Positions 46,477-57,031 are shown, numbered from the stretch's first letter. The stretch is DNA of 64,000 nucleotides from Casimicrobiaceae bacterium (GCA_026646885.1 JAPKHK010000006.1:225113-289112); one strand, 5' to 3'. Made by a program: numbers and translations. The notes: generated by a model from the sequence alone, not told the origin.

Positions 46477-47187
46477 ATGGATCGCCGCAAATTCTTTTCC
46501 GGAGTGGGTACGCTCGCCGCGGCGGGTGCGGCAGCGAAGTTCTTGGGGTCGGAAGAATCCTCGCTCATCAAGCAGCAAGCGGCCACCCCCCCCTCGGCTT
46601 TGCATGTTCAGCACGCCAAGGCCGCCCTGGCTCCGGCCTTTGGAAGGCTGCCCGGGAGCGAGCACTGGGTGCTCGAAGGATTCGACCCGCCGGTCTATGA
46701 GCTCGCCTATAAACTCGGGGTGAGCGCCTATGACCGCGCCGAAATGGTGGTGCTGGGCTATCAAAGAGGCCCGCAGCCTTCGTTTCAAAGCCTCAATCTC
46801 ACGGTCACCTATCGCCTGGAGGAAGCTCCCAACTACGCCCCGTTTTATGCATTTCGGCTCTGGCTGGGAAGCGAGGGACAGGTGCAAAGCAGCCTGCCGA
46901 CCCGATTCGACATCAGCGTTCCGGATGGCGGTTTGCTGGGGTGGAGCTATCGATTCGATTCCGCACGTTTTGGCAGCGAGGCCTGGGGCGCGGTCGCCTA
47001 TCCCCTCGGCGGTTTTGGCATCGGACCGGGCATTCATGTGATTGCCGGGCTTTCTGCGGAAACCGGGTTGCCTCCGGATCTGTCGCAGTTTACAAGGTCA
47101 GAAACGCCCGGCGTGCTCAAACGCATTGACGGCGGACCCGTTGATTTCGACTACCTCTGCCTGCTGCTCCAGCCGGCGCGTGGCTGA
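46477..47187 (+). CDS. Tat-exported protein of unknown function
   Basis: A 236-residue protein. It begins MDRRKFFSGVGTLAAAGAAA, a twin-arginine signal, so it is probably exported folded. The mature part (AFGRLPGSEHWVLEGFDPPVYELAYKL, LNLTVTYRLEEAPNYAPFYAFRLWLG, FDISVPDGGLLGW) has beta-rich sequence with no recognised catalytic motif. It starts 10 bases after Collar gene 3 with AAGGAAG upstream and overlaps the following acetyltransferase. Confidence 0.75.
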   Translation: MDRRKFFSGVGTLAAAGAAAKFLGSEESSLIKQQAATPPSALHVQHAKAALAPAFGRLPGSEHWVLEGFDPPVYELAYKLGVSAYDRAEMVVLGYQRGPQPSFQSLNLTVTYRLEEAPNYAPFYAFRLWLGSEGQVQSSLPTRFDISVPDGGLLGWSYRFDSARFGSEAWGAVAYPLGGFGIGPGIHVIAGLSAETGLPPDLSQFTRSETPGVLKRIDGGPVDFDYLCLLLQPARG

Positions 47188-47706
47188 AGCGGCGACGCAC
47201 GGACTGATTCAGTTCGCCGCAGATCATTGCTTGGGGCTGCCGAAGGGGCTCACTCTGCGCGAAGAACGGCCGGAGGATGTCGAGTTTCTGGCTGCCCTAT
47301 ACGCCGATGCCCGCGCCGATGAAATGCGGCCGGTTCCCTGGTCGGGGGCCGACAAAGCGCGCTTTCTGCGCCAACAGTTCGAACTGCAGCGTCAGCACTA
47401 TCACCAGCATTACCCAAACGCCCAGTGGCTGGTCATCGAGCATCAGGGCGGCGCTGTTGGGCGACTGTATCTTTCGCTCGGCCGGGATGAACTGCGGCTC
47501 ATGGATATCGCGCTGATCCCCGAAGAACGCGGGCAGGGCCGCGGAAGCGCTTTGATGCACCTGGTGCTGGCCTACGCGGAAAAGAACCGAGTGCCGGTCG
47601 GGTTGCACGTCGAGTCTTTCAACCCCGCACTCCGACTCTACCAGCGCCTGGGTTTTCACCTTCAGGAAACGCGCGGCATTTACCTCTTTCTGAGACGGCC
47701 TGCCGG

Positions 47707-47710
<4 letters not shown>
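47180..47710 (+). CDS. GNAT-family N-acetyltransferase
   Basis: A 176-residue acetyltransferase: LTLREERPEDVEFLAALYADAR, LRLMDIALIPEERGQGRGSALMHLVL (acetyl-CoA loop), and GLHVESFNPALRLYQRLGF. GTG 47180 overlaps the stop of the Tat gene by 8 bases, so it is part of the same operon. It may modify one of the operon's proteins, but that is speculation. Confidence 0.85.
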
Positions 47711-49061
<1,351 letters not shown>

Positions 49062-49100
49062 TGGAGCCGGCCGCAGGGGGAACTGCGGGAGGAGGATGGA

Positions 49101-49670
49101 ATGGCAGGAAAACCGGGGGAGCGGCGGCTGCAAATCTTGCAGACGCTTGCGGCCATGCTCGAAAGCCCGCGCGGGGATCGCATTACTACCGCCGCGCTCG
49201 CCGCCAAGCTGGAAGTGTCCGAAGCGGCACTGTACCGCCACTTCGCCAGCAAGGCGCAGATGTTCGAGGGCTTGATCGAGTTCATCGAGAGCACGGTCTT
49301 TACACTCATCAACAAGATCGTCGGGGAAACGCAGGACGGTCTGCAGCAGGCCGAGCAAATCGTGGCCGTGGCCTTGGGTTTCGCCGAGAAGAACCCGGGC
49401 ATGACGCGAGTGCTTACCGGGGACGCCCTGGTCAACGAAGACGAGCGCCTGCAAGCCCGCATCAATCAGTTCCACGATCGGCTGGAAGCGACGTTGCGGC
49501 AGTGCCTGCGCTTCGCGTATGCCGACCGCGCGGGCATGCCGGACCCGGCGGCGCAAGCCAATATCTTGCTGTGCCACATCATCGGCCGCTGGCAGCTCTT
49601 TGCCAAGAGCGGTTTTCGCCGCTTGCCTACCGAGCAGTGGGACATGCAGCGACCGCAGCTCTTGCGCTGA
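49101..49670 (+). CDS. slmA: Nucleoid occlusion factor SlmA
   Basis: A 189-residue TetR-type protein: MAGKPGERRLQILQTLAAMLE, ITTAALAAKLEVSEAALYRHFASKAQMFEGLIEFIE, and MTRVLTGDALVNEDERLQARI, the SlmA-specific set. SlmA binds DNA sites over the nucleoid and blocks FtsZ assembly. Its place beside argB is common in betaproteobacteria. GGAGGATGG precedes the ATG. Confidence 0.92.
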   Translation: MAGKPGERRLQILQTLAAMLESPRGDRITTAALAAKLEVSEAALYRHFASKAQMFEGLIEFIESTVFTLINKIVGETQDGLQQAEQIVAVALGFAEKNPGMTRVLTGDALVNEDERLQARINQFHDRLEATLRQCLRFAYADRAGMPDPAAQANILLCHIIGRWQLFAKSGFRRLPTEQWDMQRPQLLR

Positions 49671-49688
49671 AGCGGACCCCGCGGCGGA

Positions 49689-50453
49689 CTAAGGAGTCGA
49701 ACGGCTCGGGAGGCCGCACACCGTGCAGGAAGGATCGATTGCGAGGCGAACTTCCCGAAAGGTCAGGCGAAGCCCGTCGATGAGCAATAGGCGGCCCACG
49801 AGGGGCGTGCCGGCGCCGCTTAGGAGTAGTAGCGCCTGCGCCGCCTGAATGCTCCCAACCAGCCCCACGAGCGGCGCGAACACGCCCATGGTGGCGCAGC
49901 GGGTTTCCACCAGATCCTGGCCCTCACCGAAGAGGCAGTGATAACAGGGTGAGTCGGAGCGCCGAGAGTCGAAAACGGTGACTTGGCCATCGAAGCCGAT
50001 CGCCGCCCCCGACACCAGCGGGCGACGGTGCGAAAAGCAGGCTCGGTTGAGCGTCTGCCGCGTGGCGAAATTGTCGCAGCAATCGACCACGAGATCGTGT
50101 TGAGCCACCAAGCCGTCGAGTTCCTCGCCTTCGGCTCGGTGCGGCACGGCCACGACCGTGACCTCCGGATTTATGGCGGCCAGGCGCTTCTGGCCAGAAA
50201 GCACCTTGGGTGCGCCGATGCTTGCAGTGTCGTGCAGGATTTGCCGCTGCAGATTGGTGAGGTCGACGCTGTCGCCGTCGCACAGTGTCAATTGCCCTAT
50301 GCCGGCGCTGCCCAAATAGAGGGCCACCGGCGAGCCGAGGCCCCCCGCGCCGATAATCAGCGTTTTGGCGGCGCGTATCTTCTCCTGGCCTTCGACGCCG
50401 ATTTCATTCAGCAGGATGTGCCTGCTGTAACGCAGCAGCTCTTGGTCTTTCAT
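49689..50453 (-). CDS. moeB: MoeB/ThiF-type adenylyltransferase
   Basis: A 254-residue E1-like enzyme: ELLRYSRHILLNEIGVEGQEKI, LIIGAGGLGSPVALYLGSAG (ATP loop), DLTNLQRQILH, VDCCDNFATR, ETRCATMGVFAPLVGLVG with the catalytic cysteine, and zinc pairs CYHC and CTVC. It adenylates MoaD (or ThiS) for molybdopterin or thiamine synthesis; which partner is used cannot be told. Last gene of the gpmI-envC-ctpA run. Confidence 0.9.
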   Translation of the reverse strand: MKDQELLRYSRHILLNEIGVEGQEKIRAAKTLIIGAGGLGSPVALYLGSAGIGQLTLCDGDSVDLTNLQRQILHDTASIGAPKVLSGQKRLAAINPEVTVVAVPHRAEGEELDGLVAQHDLVVDCCDNFATRQTLNRACFSHRRPLVSGAAIGFDGQVTVFDSRRSDSPCYHCLFGEGQDLVETRCATMGVFAPLVGLVGSIQAAQALLLLSGAGTPLVGRLLLIDGLRLTFREVRLAIDPSCTVCGLPSRSTP

Positions 50454-50468
50454 TGCGCCAGCGGCGGG

Positions 50469-50864
50469 CTATTTGTATTCGCGCCATTCCTCGGGCGTTT
50501 CGTCACGGTCGCCATGGGCATGGTGCTCCCAGACCTTGACGAATACCTCGCGTGATTTGATGAGGCGCGCGGGTGTGCGCAGATTCTCGCTTTGCACTTC
50601 TTCGCAATAATGCGCCAAGGCCCGCACCGATCTGTGATACAGACCCTGATCGAGCACGAAGCCGAGGCTGGCAAGCGCTGTTTCGAGCCCGTCCAGGCTG
50701 TAGTTTTCGAGGCTGTAGCGTACCCAAATCTGCTCGGGCCCAGGGGACAGACCCGCTTCGAGATTGGGCAAACCCTCTAGGAGCCGCAGCGCTTTTTTGG
50801 CTTGCTCGGGCGGCTCGGCGGAGAAGGCGATGCTGCGCGTCTTCACCAGGTCGGGATTGGACAT
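50469..50864 (-). CDS. Conserved hypothetical protein
   Basis: A 131-residue protein: TRSIAFSAEPPEQAKKALRLLE, PGPEQIWVRYSLENYSLDGLE, and SLGFVLDQGLYHRSVRALAHYCEEVQ. The N-terminal half resembles a small ferredoxin-like fold of the heavy-metal-associated kind but without the CxxC metal motif. It lies between ctpA and moeB with short gaps (21 and 15 bases), so it is part of that unit. Function unknown. Confidence 0.75.
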   Translation of the reverse strand: MSNPDLVKTRSIAFSAEPPEQAKKALRLLEGLPNLEAGLSPGPEQIWVRYSLENYSLDGLETALASLGFVLDQGLYHRSVRALAHYCEEVQSENLRTPARLIKSREVFVKVWEHHAHGDRDETPEEWREYK

Positions 50865-50885
50865 GGCGAGGCCCCGGGACGCCCC

Positions 50886-52301
50886 CTATTTCGTCGAAGC
50901 AGATAGCTGCTTCATCTGCGCGAGCACGGGCTGCCCCTTGAGGTGGTTGAGCGCTTGCTGCAAGGTGAAATCCTCTTTGGAGCCGAACTCGAAGCGCGGT
51001 GGGCGCGGACTGCGATCCTCACCCCCTTCTTCCGGCTTGCGCTTGGTTTCCAGAGCCTCGCGCGCCTTCTTGGCTTCCTCGGGATCCTTGCTCTTGCCGT
51101 CTTCCAAATGATGGGTCAGATCGGCCTCCCGAACTCGGTTGGGGCTTTCCCGTCCGTCGTCGATCACTTGATCAGGGGCGATGCCCTTGGCTTGGATGGA
51201 GCGCCCCTTCGGGGTGTAATAGCGGGCAGTCGTAAGCTTGATGCCGGTGTTGTTTCCCAGGGGCACGATGGTCTGCACCGAGCCCTTGCCAAAGGTCTGC
51301 GTACCCATGACATAGGCGCGCTTATGATCTTGCAAGGCGCCCGCGACGATTTCCGCGGCCGAGGCTGAACCGCCATCGACCAGGACCACCATCGGCAAGT
51401 CATTGAAGACGGCCGGCACATTCTTGACGTAGTCTTCGCGGCCCCGAGCATAGTTCTCGCGGCTTGCGCTGAGGCGCATCTTCGACTCCGGGGTCCGGCC
51501 GTCGGTGTAGACGATCAGCGTGTCCTTGGGCAAGAAAGCGGCGGATACGCCCACCGCGGCGTTGAGTAGGCCGCCCGGATCACCGCGCAAATCGAGCACC
51601 AGACCCTTGAGATCGGGCTCTTTGGCAAGGGCTTGCAGCGCCTTCACCACTTCTTCGCCTGTGCGTTCCTGGAACTGCCTCACACGCAAGAAGGCGTAGC
51701 CCGGCTCGACCATTTTCTGCACAACGCTCTTGGGCTTGATTTCCTCGCGCTGCAAGGTAAAGCTAAGCGGCTGATCCACGCCCTTGCGCACCACCGAGAG
51801 CGTTACTTTGCTTCCCGGCTCGCCGCGCATCATGCCCACCGCTTTGGTGAGCGCCAAGCCTTTGGTGTAGGTCTCGTTGATCTTGAAGATGAGGTCGCCC
51901 GCCTTGATGCCGGCACGATAAGCGGGGGTGTCTTCGATCGGTGCTATGACTCGCACGAAGCCGTCTTCTACGCCGACCTCGATGCCCAGACCGCCGAATA
52001 CTCCTTTGGTGCTGACCTGCAAGTCACGGAAGGCGTCTTCATCAAGAAAGGTGGAATGCGGATCGAGGCCGTTGACCATGCCGTTGATCGCCTCGCGGAT
52101 GAGCTTCTTGTCAGTGACGTTTTCGACATAGTCACTCTTGATGCGACCGAACACCTCGGAGAAGGCGCGCAAGTCGTCGATCGGGAGACTGCTGGGAGCA
52201 TCCCGATTGGCGACCGCGGAGAAATTGAGCGAAAGCAACAGCCCAAGCGCGGCGCCCAACCCCACCAATCCCGCTTTCTTCAGTGTGTCTCGATTCGCCA
52301 T
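50886..52301 (-). CDS. ctpA: C-terminal processing peptidase, S41 family
   Basis: A 471-residue S41 peptidase. An N-terminal signal/anchor (AGLVGLGAALGLLLSLNFSA) is followed by a helical region, a PDZ domain (GGLGIEVGVEDGFVRVIAPI, AYRAGIKAGDLIFKI), and the protease core: LVLDLRGDPGGLL, GGSASAAEIVAGAL (catalytic Ser near 312-314) and FGKGSVQT (Lys near 339). The C-terminus is charged and lysine/glutamate-rich. It trims periplasmic proteins, probably peptidoglycan hydrolases given its neighbour envC. GAGGAAG precedes ATG 52301. Confidence 0.93.
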   Translation of the reverse strand: MANRDTLKKAGLVGLGAALGLLLSLNFSAVANRDAPSSLPIDDLRAFSEVFGRIKSDYVENVTDKKLIREAINGMVNGLDPHSTFLDEDAFRDLQVSTKGVFGGLGIEVGVEDGFVRVIAPIEDTPAYRAGIKAGDLIFKINETYTKGLALTKAVGMMRGEPGSKVTLSVVRKGVDQPLSFTLQREEIKPKSVVQKMVEPGYAFLRVRQFQERTGEEVVKALQALAKEPDLKGLVLDLRGDPGGLLNAAVGVSAAFLPKDTLIVYTDGRTPESKMRLSASRENYARGREDYVKNVPAVFNDLPMVVLVDGGSASAAEIVAGALQDHKRAYVMGTQTFGKGSVQTIVPLGNNTGIKLTTARYYTPKGRSIQAKGIAPDQVIDDGRESPNRVREADLTHHLEDGKSKDPEEAKKAREALETKRKPEEGGEDRSPRPPRFEFGSKEDFTLQQALNHLKGQPVLAQMKQLSASTK

Positions 52302-52321
52302 GATGTCTTCCTCAATACTAC

Positions 52322-53485
52322 CTACCGCTTGAGCCACGTCAGCGGGTCGAACGCTCGGCCCTGGTGACGAAGTTCAAAGTATAAACCCGTTTGCCCCAGG
52401 TTGCCGGTGTCACCGGCCTGGGCGACGACCTCTCCAGCATGGACTCGCGCACCAACGCGATGCAGTAGAGCCTCGTTGTTGCCATAGAGGCTCATATACC
52501 CCGCGCCATGGTCAAGGATGAGGAGATTGCCAAAGCCGCGCAGCCAGTCGGCGAAGACGACCTGTCCATCAGCGACCGCGCGCACTTGTCGACCCATAGG
52601 CGCGCGCATGAAAACACCCTTCCATGTCACGCCACCTTCAACACGTTGACTTCCGAAGCGATGGGCAAGTTCCCCTTCTATCGGCATCACCAAACGCCCC
52701 TTGAGCTGAAGGAAAGCCCCGCTCGTCGGCTCGGTTCCCGGAACCGGGGGTTGAGGCGAGGCTGACCGAGCCAGGCGCGCCAGCCGCTCGGCCAGCAAGG
52801 TGAGGCGCTGCTCGTCACGGCGCAGCGCCGCAAGCTCGCGACGTCGCTGGGCCAGCTCTTTGGCGATACGCTTTAGCGCGCCCGCCCGCTCGCGCTTCTG
52901 GTCCTGCAAGGCCGCCTGAGCGGACCGAGCCTCTCCCTCCAACGCGGCCAGGCGCGCCATCTCCTGTGTGGTCCGGGTCTGCAGCTCGCGGCTGTGGCTG
53001 ATCTGGGCGCGCAACGCCAAGACCACGCGGTTGCGCGCTTCGTTGATGTGGCGATAGTAGAAGAAAAGCCGCGGCAGCTCGTTGGGGTCGCGCCCCGCCA
53101 GTGCCAGCTTGAGCGGTTCGTGGCGGCCGCTCAGATAGTGCTGTAGCAGTAGCTTCTCGAGCAGCGATTGCTGGCCGCGCATTTGCGTGTCGAGCCGTGC
53201 CTGTTCGGCGCGCAGAGCTCGCAGGCTGGCCTCTTGCGCTTCCTGCTCCTGCGCGATCTCGCTTAAGCGCCGCTTGGCCTCCGAAATCGCCCGCTCGCTT
53301 TGCGCCAACTGATCGGTGGCCTCGGCGCGGCTTTCCTCGCCAGCGGCGATCTCTTTCTGGATGGCGCTGACTTGGCGCCGCAGTTCGACAAGTCGGTCGG
53401 CATGATTTGCCGCCGGCGCCGCCCAGACGGGCAGCGCCAGGAAACAAGCGGCCCAGAGCGAGCGGTGCACTGCCCTGGAGTTCAC
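52322..53485 (-). CDS. envC: Murein hydrolase activator EnvC
   Basis: A 387-residue exported protein: signal peptide ending LALPVWAAPA, long coiled coils (RLVELRRQVSAIQKEIAAGEE to about 230), and a C-terminal LytM domain (GELAHRFGSQRVEGGVTWKG, RAVADGQVVFADWLRGFGN, LILDHGAGYMSLYGNNEALL). The M23 zinc ligands HxxxD and HxH are not both present, as in EnvC, which activates amidases rather than cutting peptidoglycan itself. It lies 20 bases upstream of ctpA. Confidence 0.92.
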   Translation of the reverse strand: MNSRAVHRSLWAACFLALPVWAAPAANHADRLVELRRQVSAIQKEIAAGEESRAEATDQLAQSERAISEAKRRLSEIAQEQEAQEASLRALRAEQARLDTQMRGQQSLLEKLLLQHYLSGRHEPLKLALAGRDPNELPRLFFYYRHINEARNRVVLALRAQISHSRELQTRTTQEMARLAALEGEARSAQAALQDQKRERAGALKRIAKELAQRRRELAALRRDEQRLTLLAERLARLARSASPQPPVPGTEPTSGAFLQLKGRLVMPIEGELAHRFGSQRVEGGVTWKGVFMRAPMGRQVRAVADGQVVFADWLRGFGNLLILDHGAGYMSLYGNNEALLHRVGARVHAGEVVAQAGDTGNLGQTGLYFELRHQGRAFDPLTWLKR

Positions 53486-53499
53486 GGGTGTGCCTTGCG

Positions 53500-53697
53500 C
53501 CCAGCCCCCTCCTGCGGGGAGGGGGTGATTACGGTTCGCCGCTGCGCGGCTCCGGTTTCTTGAACGCGCCCCTTGGGGCGGCCCGGCGGCTGGCGTGCGG
53601 CCCTCCCCCCAGCCCCCTCCCGCGGGGAGGGGGTGATTGCGGTTCGCCGCTGCGCGGCTCCGGTTTCTTGAACGCGCCCCTTGGGGCGGCCCGGCGG
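53500..53697. repeat. Two 90-bp direct repeats with three stem-loops each
   Basis: Units at 53500-53589 and 53608-53697 (period 108 bases) differ at only about two positions. Each carries potential hairpins: CCCCTCC-TGC-GGGGAGG-type, GCCGC-TGC-GCGGC, and CGCCCC-TT-GGGGCG. They fill the gap between gpmI and envC. The compact, structured form suggests an extragenic repeat family rather than a gene; copies elsewhere in the genome would confirm. Confidence 0.85.
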
Positions 53698-53702
53698 GGC
53701 GC

Positions 53703-55265
53703 TCACACCCACTCGATCAGGCTCGTTCCGGTCATCTCCGGCGGTTGGGGGAGTCCCATCATCGCGAGGAGCGTCGGAGCGATGCACTCCAGCGCGCCGC
53801 CCGCCTTGAGGCGCGCTGGTCGCCCAACGTACACAAAGGGCACCGGATTCATCGTGTGTGCCGTATGGGGCTGCCCCGTCTGCGGGTCGAACATCATTTC
53901 ACAATTGCCGTGATCGGCAGTGATGAGTACCTCGTAGCCGGCCTTGCGCGCCGCCTCGACTACCCGACCCAGGCAAACGTCAAGCGCCTCGACGGCCTTG
54001 ACCGCAGCCGCCAGTACGCCGGTATGGCCGACCATGTCGCCGTTGGCAAAATTGCAGATGATCGCCGCGTGGCGCTTGCTTTCGATCGCTTCCACCAATT
54101 TGTCGGTCACCGCGAAAGCGCTCATCTCCGGCTGCAGATCGTAGGTGGCGACTTTGGGTGAGGGAATGAGAATTCGCTCTTCGCCGGGATAGACCGCTTC
54201 GCTGCCGCCATTGAAAAAATAGGTGACATGCGCATACTTTTCGGTTTCCGCGATGCGCAGCTGTGTCAACCCCAGGGCGGCGAGGTACTCGCCAAAACAG
54301 TTGCTTACGCTCTGCGGCGGGAAAGCGACCGGCAGCGCGGCGAACTCCTCGCCGTAGCTCGTGAGGCAAAGGAAGCGCGCGAGCTTGGGCACGCGTTTGC
54401 GGGGGAAACCATCGAATGCGTCGGCAGTAAGTGCGCGGGTAATTTCGCGCGCCCGGTCGGCGCGGAAGTTCATGAAAATCACCACGTCGCCATCCTCCAT
54501 GCGTGTGCGGCTGGCGTCGGGTGCGAGGATCGCGGTTGGTTTGACGAACTCGTCGTTCTCGCCTCGTGCATAGGCGTCAGCCAGTCCTTGTGTGGGGTTG
54601 GGCGCGGAGTAAGCGGCTTCGCCCTCGGTGAGAAGAGCAAAAGCGGGGGCCACGCGCTCCCAGCGCTGATCTCTGTCCATGGCGTAGTAGCGGCCGCAGA
54701 TCGAGGCGATGCGACAGCCGGGATGGCGGTTGCAGGCCGAGGCGAGACGTTCGATCGATGCCCCTGCACTTTGCGGAGGCGTATCTCGCCCATCGAGAAA
54801 AGCATGCACATAGGTGCGTGGCACCCCGGATCGTGCAGCCAAGTCGAGTAGCGCCAGAATGTGCCGTTCGTGGCTGTGCACACCGCCCGGGGAAAGCAAC
54901 CCCAACACATGCACCGTCGAGCGCCGCGACACCGCCTGCTGCAGAGCCTCGGCGATTGCCGCATTGCGCGCGAACTCGCCGGTCTTGATCGCTTGGTCGA
55001 TGCGCGTGAGATCCTGGTAAACCACACGCCCCGCGCCGATGTTCAGGTGGCCGACCTCGGAATTGCCCATTTGCCCGTCCGGCAACCCGACTTTGATTTC
55101 TGAAGCCTCGATGGTGGTGTGCGGCCAGCGATCGAGGAGGGCGCGCCAATTGGGGGCGTACGCTTGGCTGATGACGTTGTCCGGGGCGGGTTCACGCTGG
55201 CCGAAACCATCGAGGATGAGGAGCACGACAGGGATCACGGGCGCGGCGGTGGACATGGCAGGCAA
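53703..55265 (-). CDS. gpmI: 2,3-bisphosphoglycerate-independent phosphoglycerate mutase
   Basis: A 520-residue GpmI: LLILDGFGQREPAPDNVI, DGQMGNSEVGHLNIGAGRVV with the catalytic serine, HAFLDGRDTPP, CGRYYAMDRDQRWER, and metal-site motifs NFANGDMVGHTG and LITADHGNCE. It interconverts 3- and 2-phosphoglycerate using manganese. The ATG at 55265 is used; an ATG 9 bases on is equally good. Divergent from the rhodanese gene. Confidence 0.95.
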   Translation of the reverse strand: MPAMSTAAPVIPVVLLILDGFGQREPAPDNVISQAYAPNWRALLDRWPHTTIEASEIKVGLPDGQMGNSEVGHLNIGAGRVVYQDLTRIDQAIKTGEFARNAAIAEALQQAVSRRSTVHVLGLLSPGGVHSHERHILALLDLAARSGVPRTYVHAFLDGRDTPPQSAGASIERLASACNRHPGCRIASICGRYYAMDRDQRWERVAPAFALLTEGEAAYSAPNPTQGLADAYARGENDEFVKPTAILAPDASRTRMEDGDVVIFMNFRADRAREITRALTADAFDGFPRKRVPKLARFLCLTSYGEEFAALPVAFPPQSVSNCFGEYLAALGLTQLRIAETEKYAHVTYFFNGGSEAVYPGEERILIPSPKVATYDLQPEMSAFAVTDKLVEAIESKRHAAIICNFANGDMVGHTGVLAAAVKAVEALDVCLGRVVEAARKAGYEVLITADHGNCEMMFDPQTGQPHTAHTMNPVPFVYVGRPARLKAGGALECIAPTLLAMMGLPQPPEMTGTSLIEWV

Positions 55266-55363
55266 CTCGGTTGAAGCGAAGGTTTTCGGCTATCATTCTA
55301 CCTTTCGCGGCGCTCCATTGGACGCTGATCGCATGCAGGCATTTCCCACCGTCGAACCTCCCT

Positions 55364-55786
55364 ATGGATTTCCTGGATTTTCTGGTCAAGAACTCGGTCT
55401 TGGTGCTGATCGCCGTCGCTTCCGGCGGTATGCTGTTTTGGAGCTTCATCTGGCACAGCATTTCCGGAATGAAAGAGATCGGGCCGCAGCAGGCGACCAT
55501 GCTGCACAACCAACGTGACGCGCTGCTGCTCGATTTGCGCGAAACCAACGATTACGCGGGGGGCCGCCTGCCCAAGGCGATGCACCTGCCGCTCTCCCAG
55601 CTCTCGACCCGGGTGGGAGAGCTCGCCAAGCATCAAGGCAAACCCATCATCGCCTACTGCAATCGAGGCAACCGCAGCCGCGTCGCCGGGATGCCGCTCA
55701 AGAAGGCGGGTCACAAAGAGATCTACAGCCTGGCCGGCGGTATCGAGGCCTGGAAAAGCGCCGGCTTTCCTCTGGAGAAGAACTGA
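55364..55786 (+). CDS. Membrane-anchored rhodanese-like sulfurtransferase
   Basis: A 140-residue protein: an N-terminal helix (NSVLVLIAVASGGMLFWSFIW) and a rhodanese domain with LLLDLRETNDYAGGRLPKAMHL and IIAYCNRGNRSRVAG, the active cysteine in YCNRGNRS. It heads the unit rhodanese-grxC-secB-gpsA typical of betaproteobacteria. Role in sulfur transfer is inferred from the domain. Confidence 0.9.
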   Translation: MDFLDFLVKNSVLVLIAVASGGMLFWSFIWHSISGMKEIGPQQATMLHNQRDALLLDLRETNDYAGGRLPKAMHLPLSQLSTRVGELAKHQGKPIIAYCNRGNRSRVAGMPLKKAGHKEIYSLAGGIEAWKSAGFPLEKN

Positions 55787-55788
55787 GC

Positions 55789-56049
55789 ATGCCTCAGATC
55801 ATCATGTATGCGACGGGTGTCTGTCCGTATTGCATCCAAGCCGAGCGACTGCTTCGCGCTAAGGGGGTGGAGGAGATCACCAAATTGCGGGTCGACCAAG
55901 AACCGGCCCGCCGTGAGGAAATGATGCAACGCACCGGCCGGCGCACCGTGCCACAGATCTACATCGGTGAGCTGCATGTCGGGGGCTACGATGATTTGGT
56001 GGCGCTCGATCGGGCGGGGAAACTCGAGCCCTTGCTTGCGCAAGGCTGA
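55789..56049 (+). CDS. grxC: Glutaredoxin 3
   Basis: An 86-residue glutaredoxin: MYATGVCPYCIQAERLL with the redox pair C12/C15, RTVPQIYIG with cis-proline, and HVGGYDDLVALDR. It reduces disulfides with glutathione. It starts 2 bases after the rhodanese gene and is followed by secB. Confidence 0.95.
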   Translation: MPQIIMYATGVCPYCIQAERLLRAKGVEEITKLRVDQEPARREEMMQRTGRRTVPQIYIGELHVGGYDDLVALDRAGKLEPLLAQG

Positions 56050-56064
56050 GCTCGGGCGCTGGAG

Positions 56065-56070
56065 TATAAT
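56065..56070 (+). promoter_or_regulatory. TATAAT hexamer, possible secB -10
   Basis: A perfect TATAAT 37 bases upstream of the secB ATG, in the gap after grxC. No good -35 lies 16-18 bases before it, so secB may have a weak own promoter in addition to readthrough. Confidence 0.4.
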
Positions 56071-56106
56071 AAACGGCTTTCCAACCTTCAACCATCAAGG
56101 CGCCTC

Positions 56107-56571
56107 ATGAGCGATCAGCAGCCGGTCTTCTCGGTCGAAAAAATCTACGTCAAGGATCTCTCGCTGGAGAATCCGAACTCCCCGCGGAGCTTCCTCAATC
56201 CGGAACAGCCACAGGTCGAAATCAGCCTGCAAACCCGTGGCGAACGCATTGACGAGGGCTTCTACGAATGCGTGCTGACGATCACGGTGACCGCGCGCCA
56301 AGGCGAGAACACCGTGTTCCTGGTGGAGGCTTCCCAGGCCGGGCTTTTCCAGATCCGAAACCTATCGGACGCCGACTTGCAGCCCATTCTCGGCATCCAT
56401 TGCCCCACTATCATTTTCCCCTACGCACGCGAGACCATTTCCAACGCCATCGCGCATGCCGGTTATCCGGCGATTCTGCTCAACCCCATTAGCTTCGAGC
56501 AGCTCTATCAGGAACAGATGCAGCAGATGCAGGCTCCGCAGGCGCAGCCCGGAGAACTGCCGGTTCAATAA
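56107..56571 (+). CDS. secB: Protein-export chaperone SecB
   Basis: A 154-residue SecB: FSVEKIYVKDLSLENPNSP, the SecB core VEISLQTRGERIDEGFYEC, VFLVEASQAGLFQIRNL, and HCPTIIFPYARETISNAI. The tetramer keeps preproteins unfolded and passes them to SecA. Followed by a small exported SH3 gene and gpsA. Confidence 0.96.
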   Translation: MSDQQPVFSVEKIYVKDLSLENPNSPRSFLNPEQPQVEISLQTRGERIDEGFYECVLTITVTARQGENTVFLVEASQAGLFQIRNLSDADLQPILGIHCPTIIFPYARETISNAIAHAGYPAILLNPISFEQLYQEQMQQMQAPQAQPGELPVQ

Positions 56572-56578
56572 GCCCGCC

Positions 56579-57031
56579 ATGCGTAAGCCGGCCGCGCTTT
56601 GCGCCATCCTTGCCATGCTGGTCGTGCCGGGCGTCGCTTGGAGCTTGGAGTTCCGCGCCACGGCGGAGTCGGCGACGGTGCTCTACGATGCTCCATCGCT
56701 GAGAGCCAAACCGGTCTTCGTCATCAGCCGCGATTATCCGCTGGAGATCATCGTCAATGTCGAGGGTTGGGCCAAGGTCCGCGATGCTAGCGGGGCGCTT
56801 GCCTGGATCGAGAAAAAAGCCCTGACGGAAAGACGGACCGTGCTGGTCAAGACGCCGCAGGCGGAAGTGCTGGCAGCGCCCGAACCGTCGGCATCAGTGG
56901 TGTTTCGCGCTGAGCAAAACGTTCTGCTGGAGATCCTTGAAATGCCTGCGGCGGGCAGCGGCTGGGTGCGGGTACGACATCGCGACGGACTTAGCGGTTA
57001 CGCGCGCTTGCAGCAACTCTGGGGTCTTTGA
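56579..57031 (+). CDS. Exported SH3-domain protein
   Basis: A 150-residue protein: signal peptide (PAALCAILAMLVVPGVAWS), then two bacterial SH3-like units, ATVLYDAPSLRAKPVFVISR with WAKVRDASGALAWIEKK, and AEVLAAPEPSASVVFRAEQNVLLEIL with GWVRVRHRDGLSGYA. Such domains bind peptidoglycan or peptides in the periplasm. It lies between secB and gpsA, 7 bases after secB. Confidence 0.85.
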   Translation: MRKPAALCAILAMLVVPGVAWSLEFRATAESATVLYDAPSLRAKPVFVISRDYPLEIIVNVEGWAKVRDASGALAWIEKKALTERRTVLVKTPQAEVLAAPEPSASVVFRAEQNVLLEILEMPAAGSGWVRVRHRDGLSGYARLQQLWGL

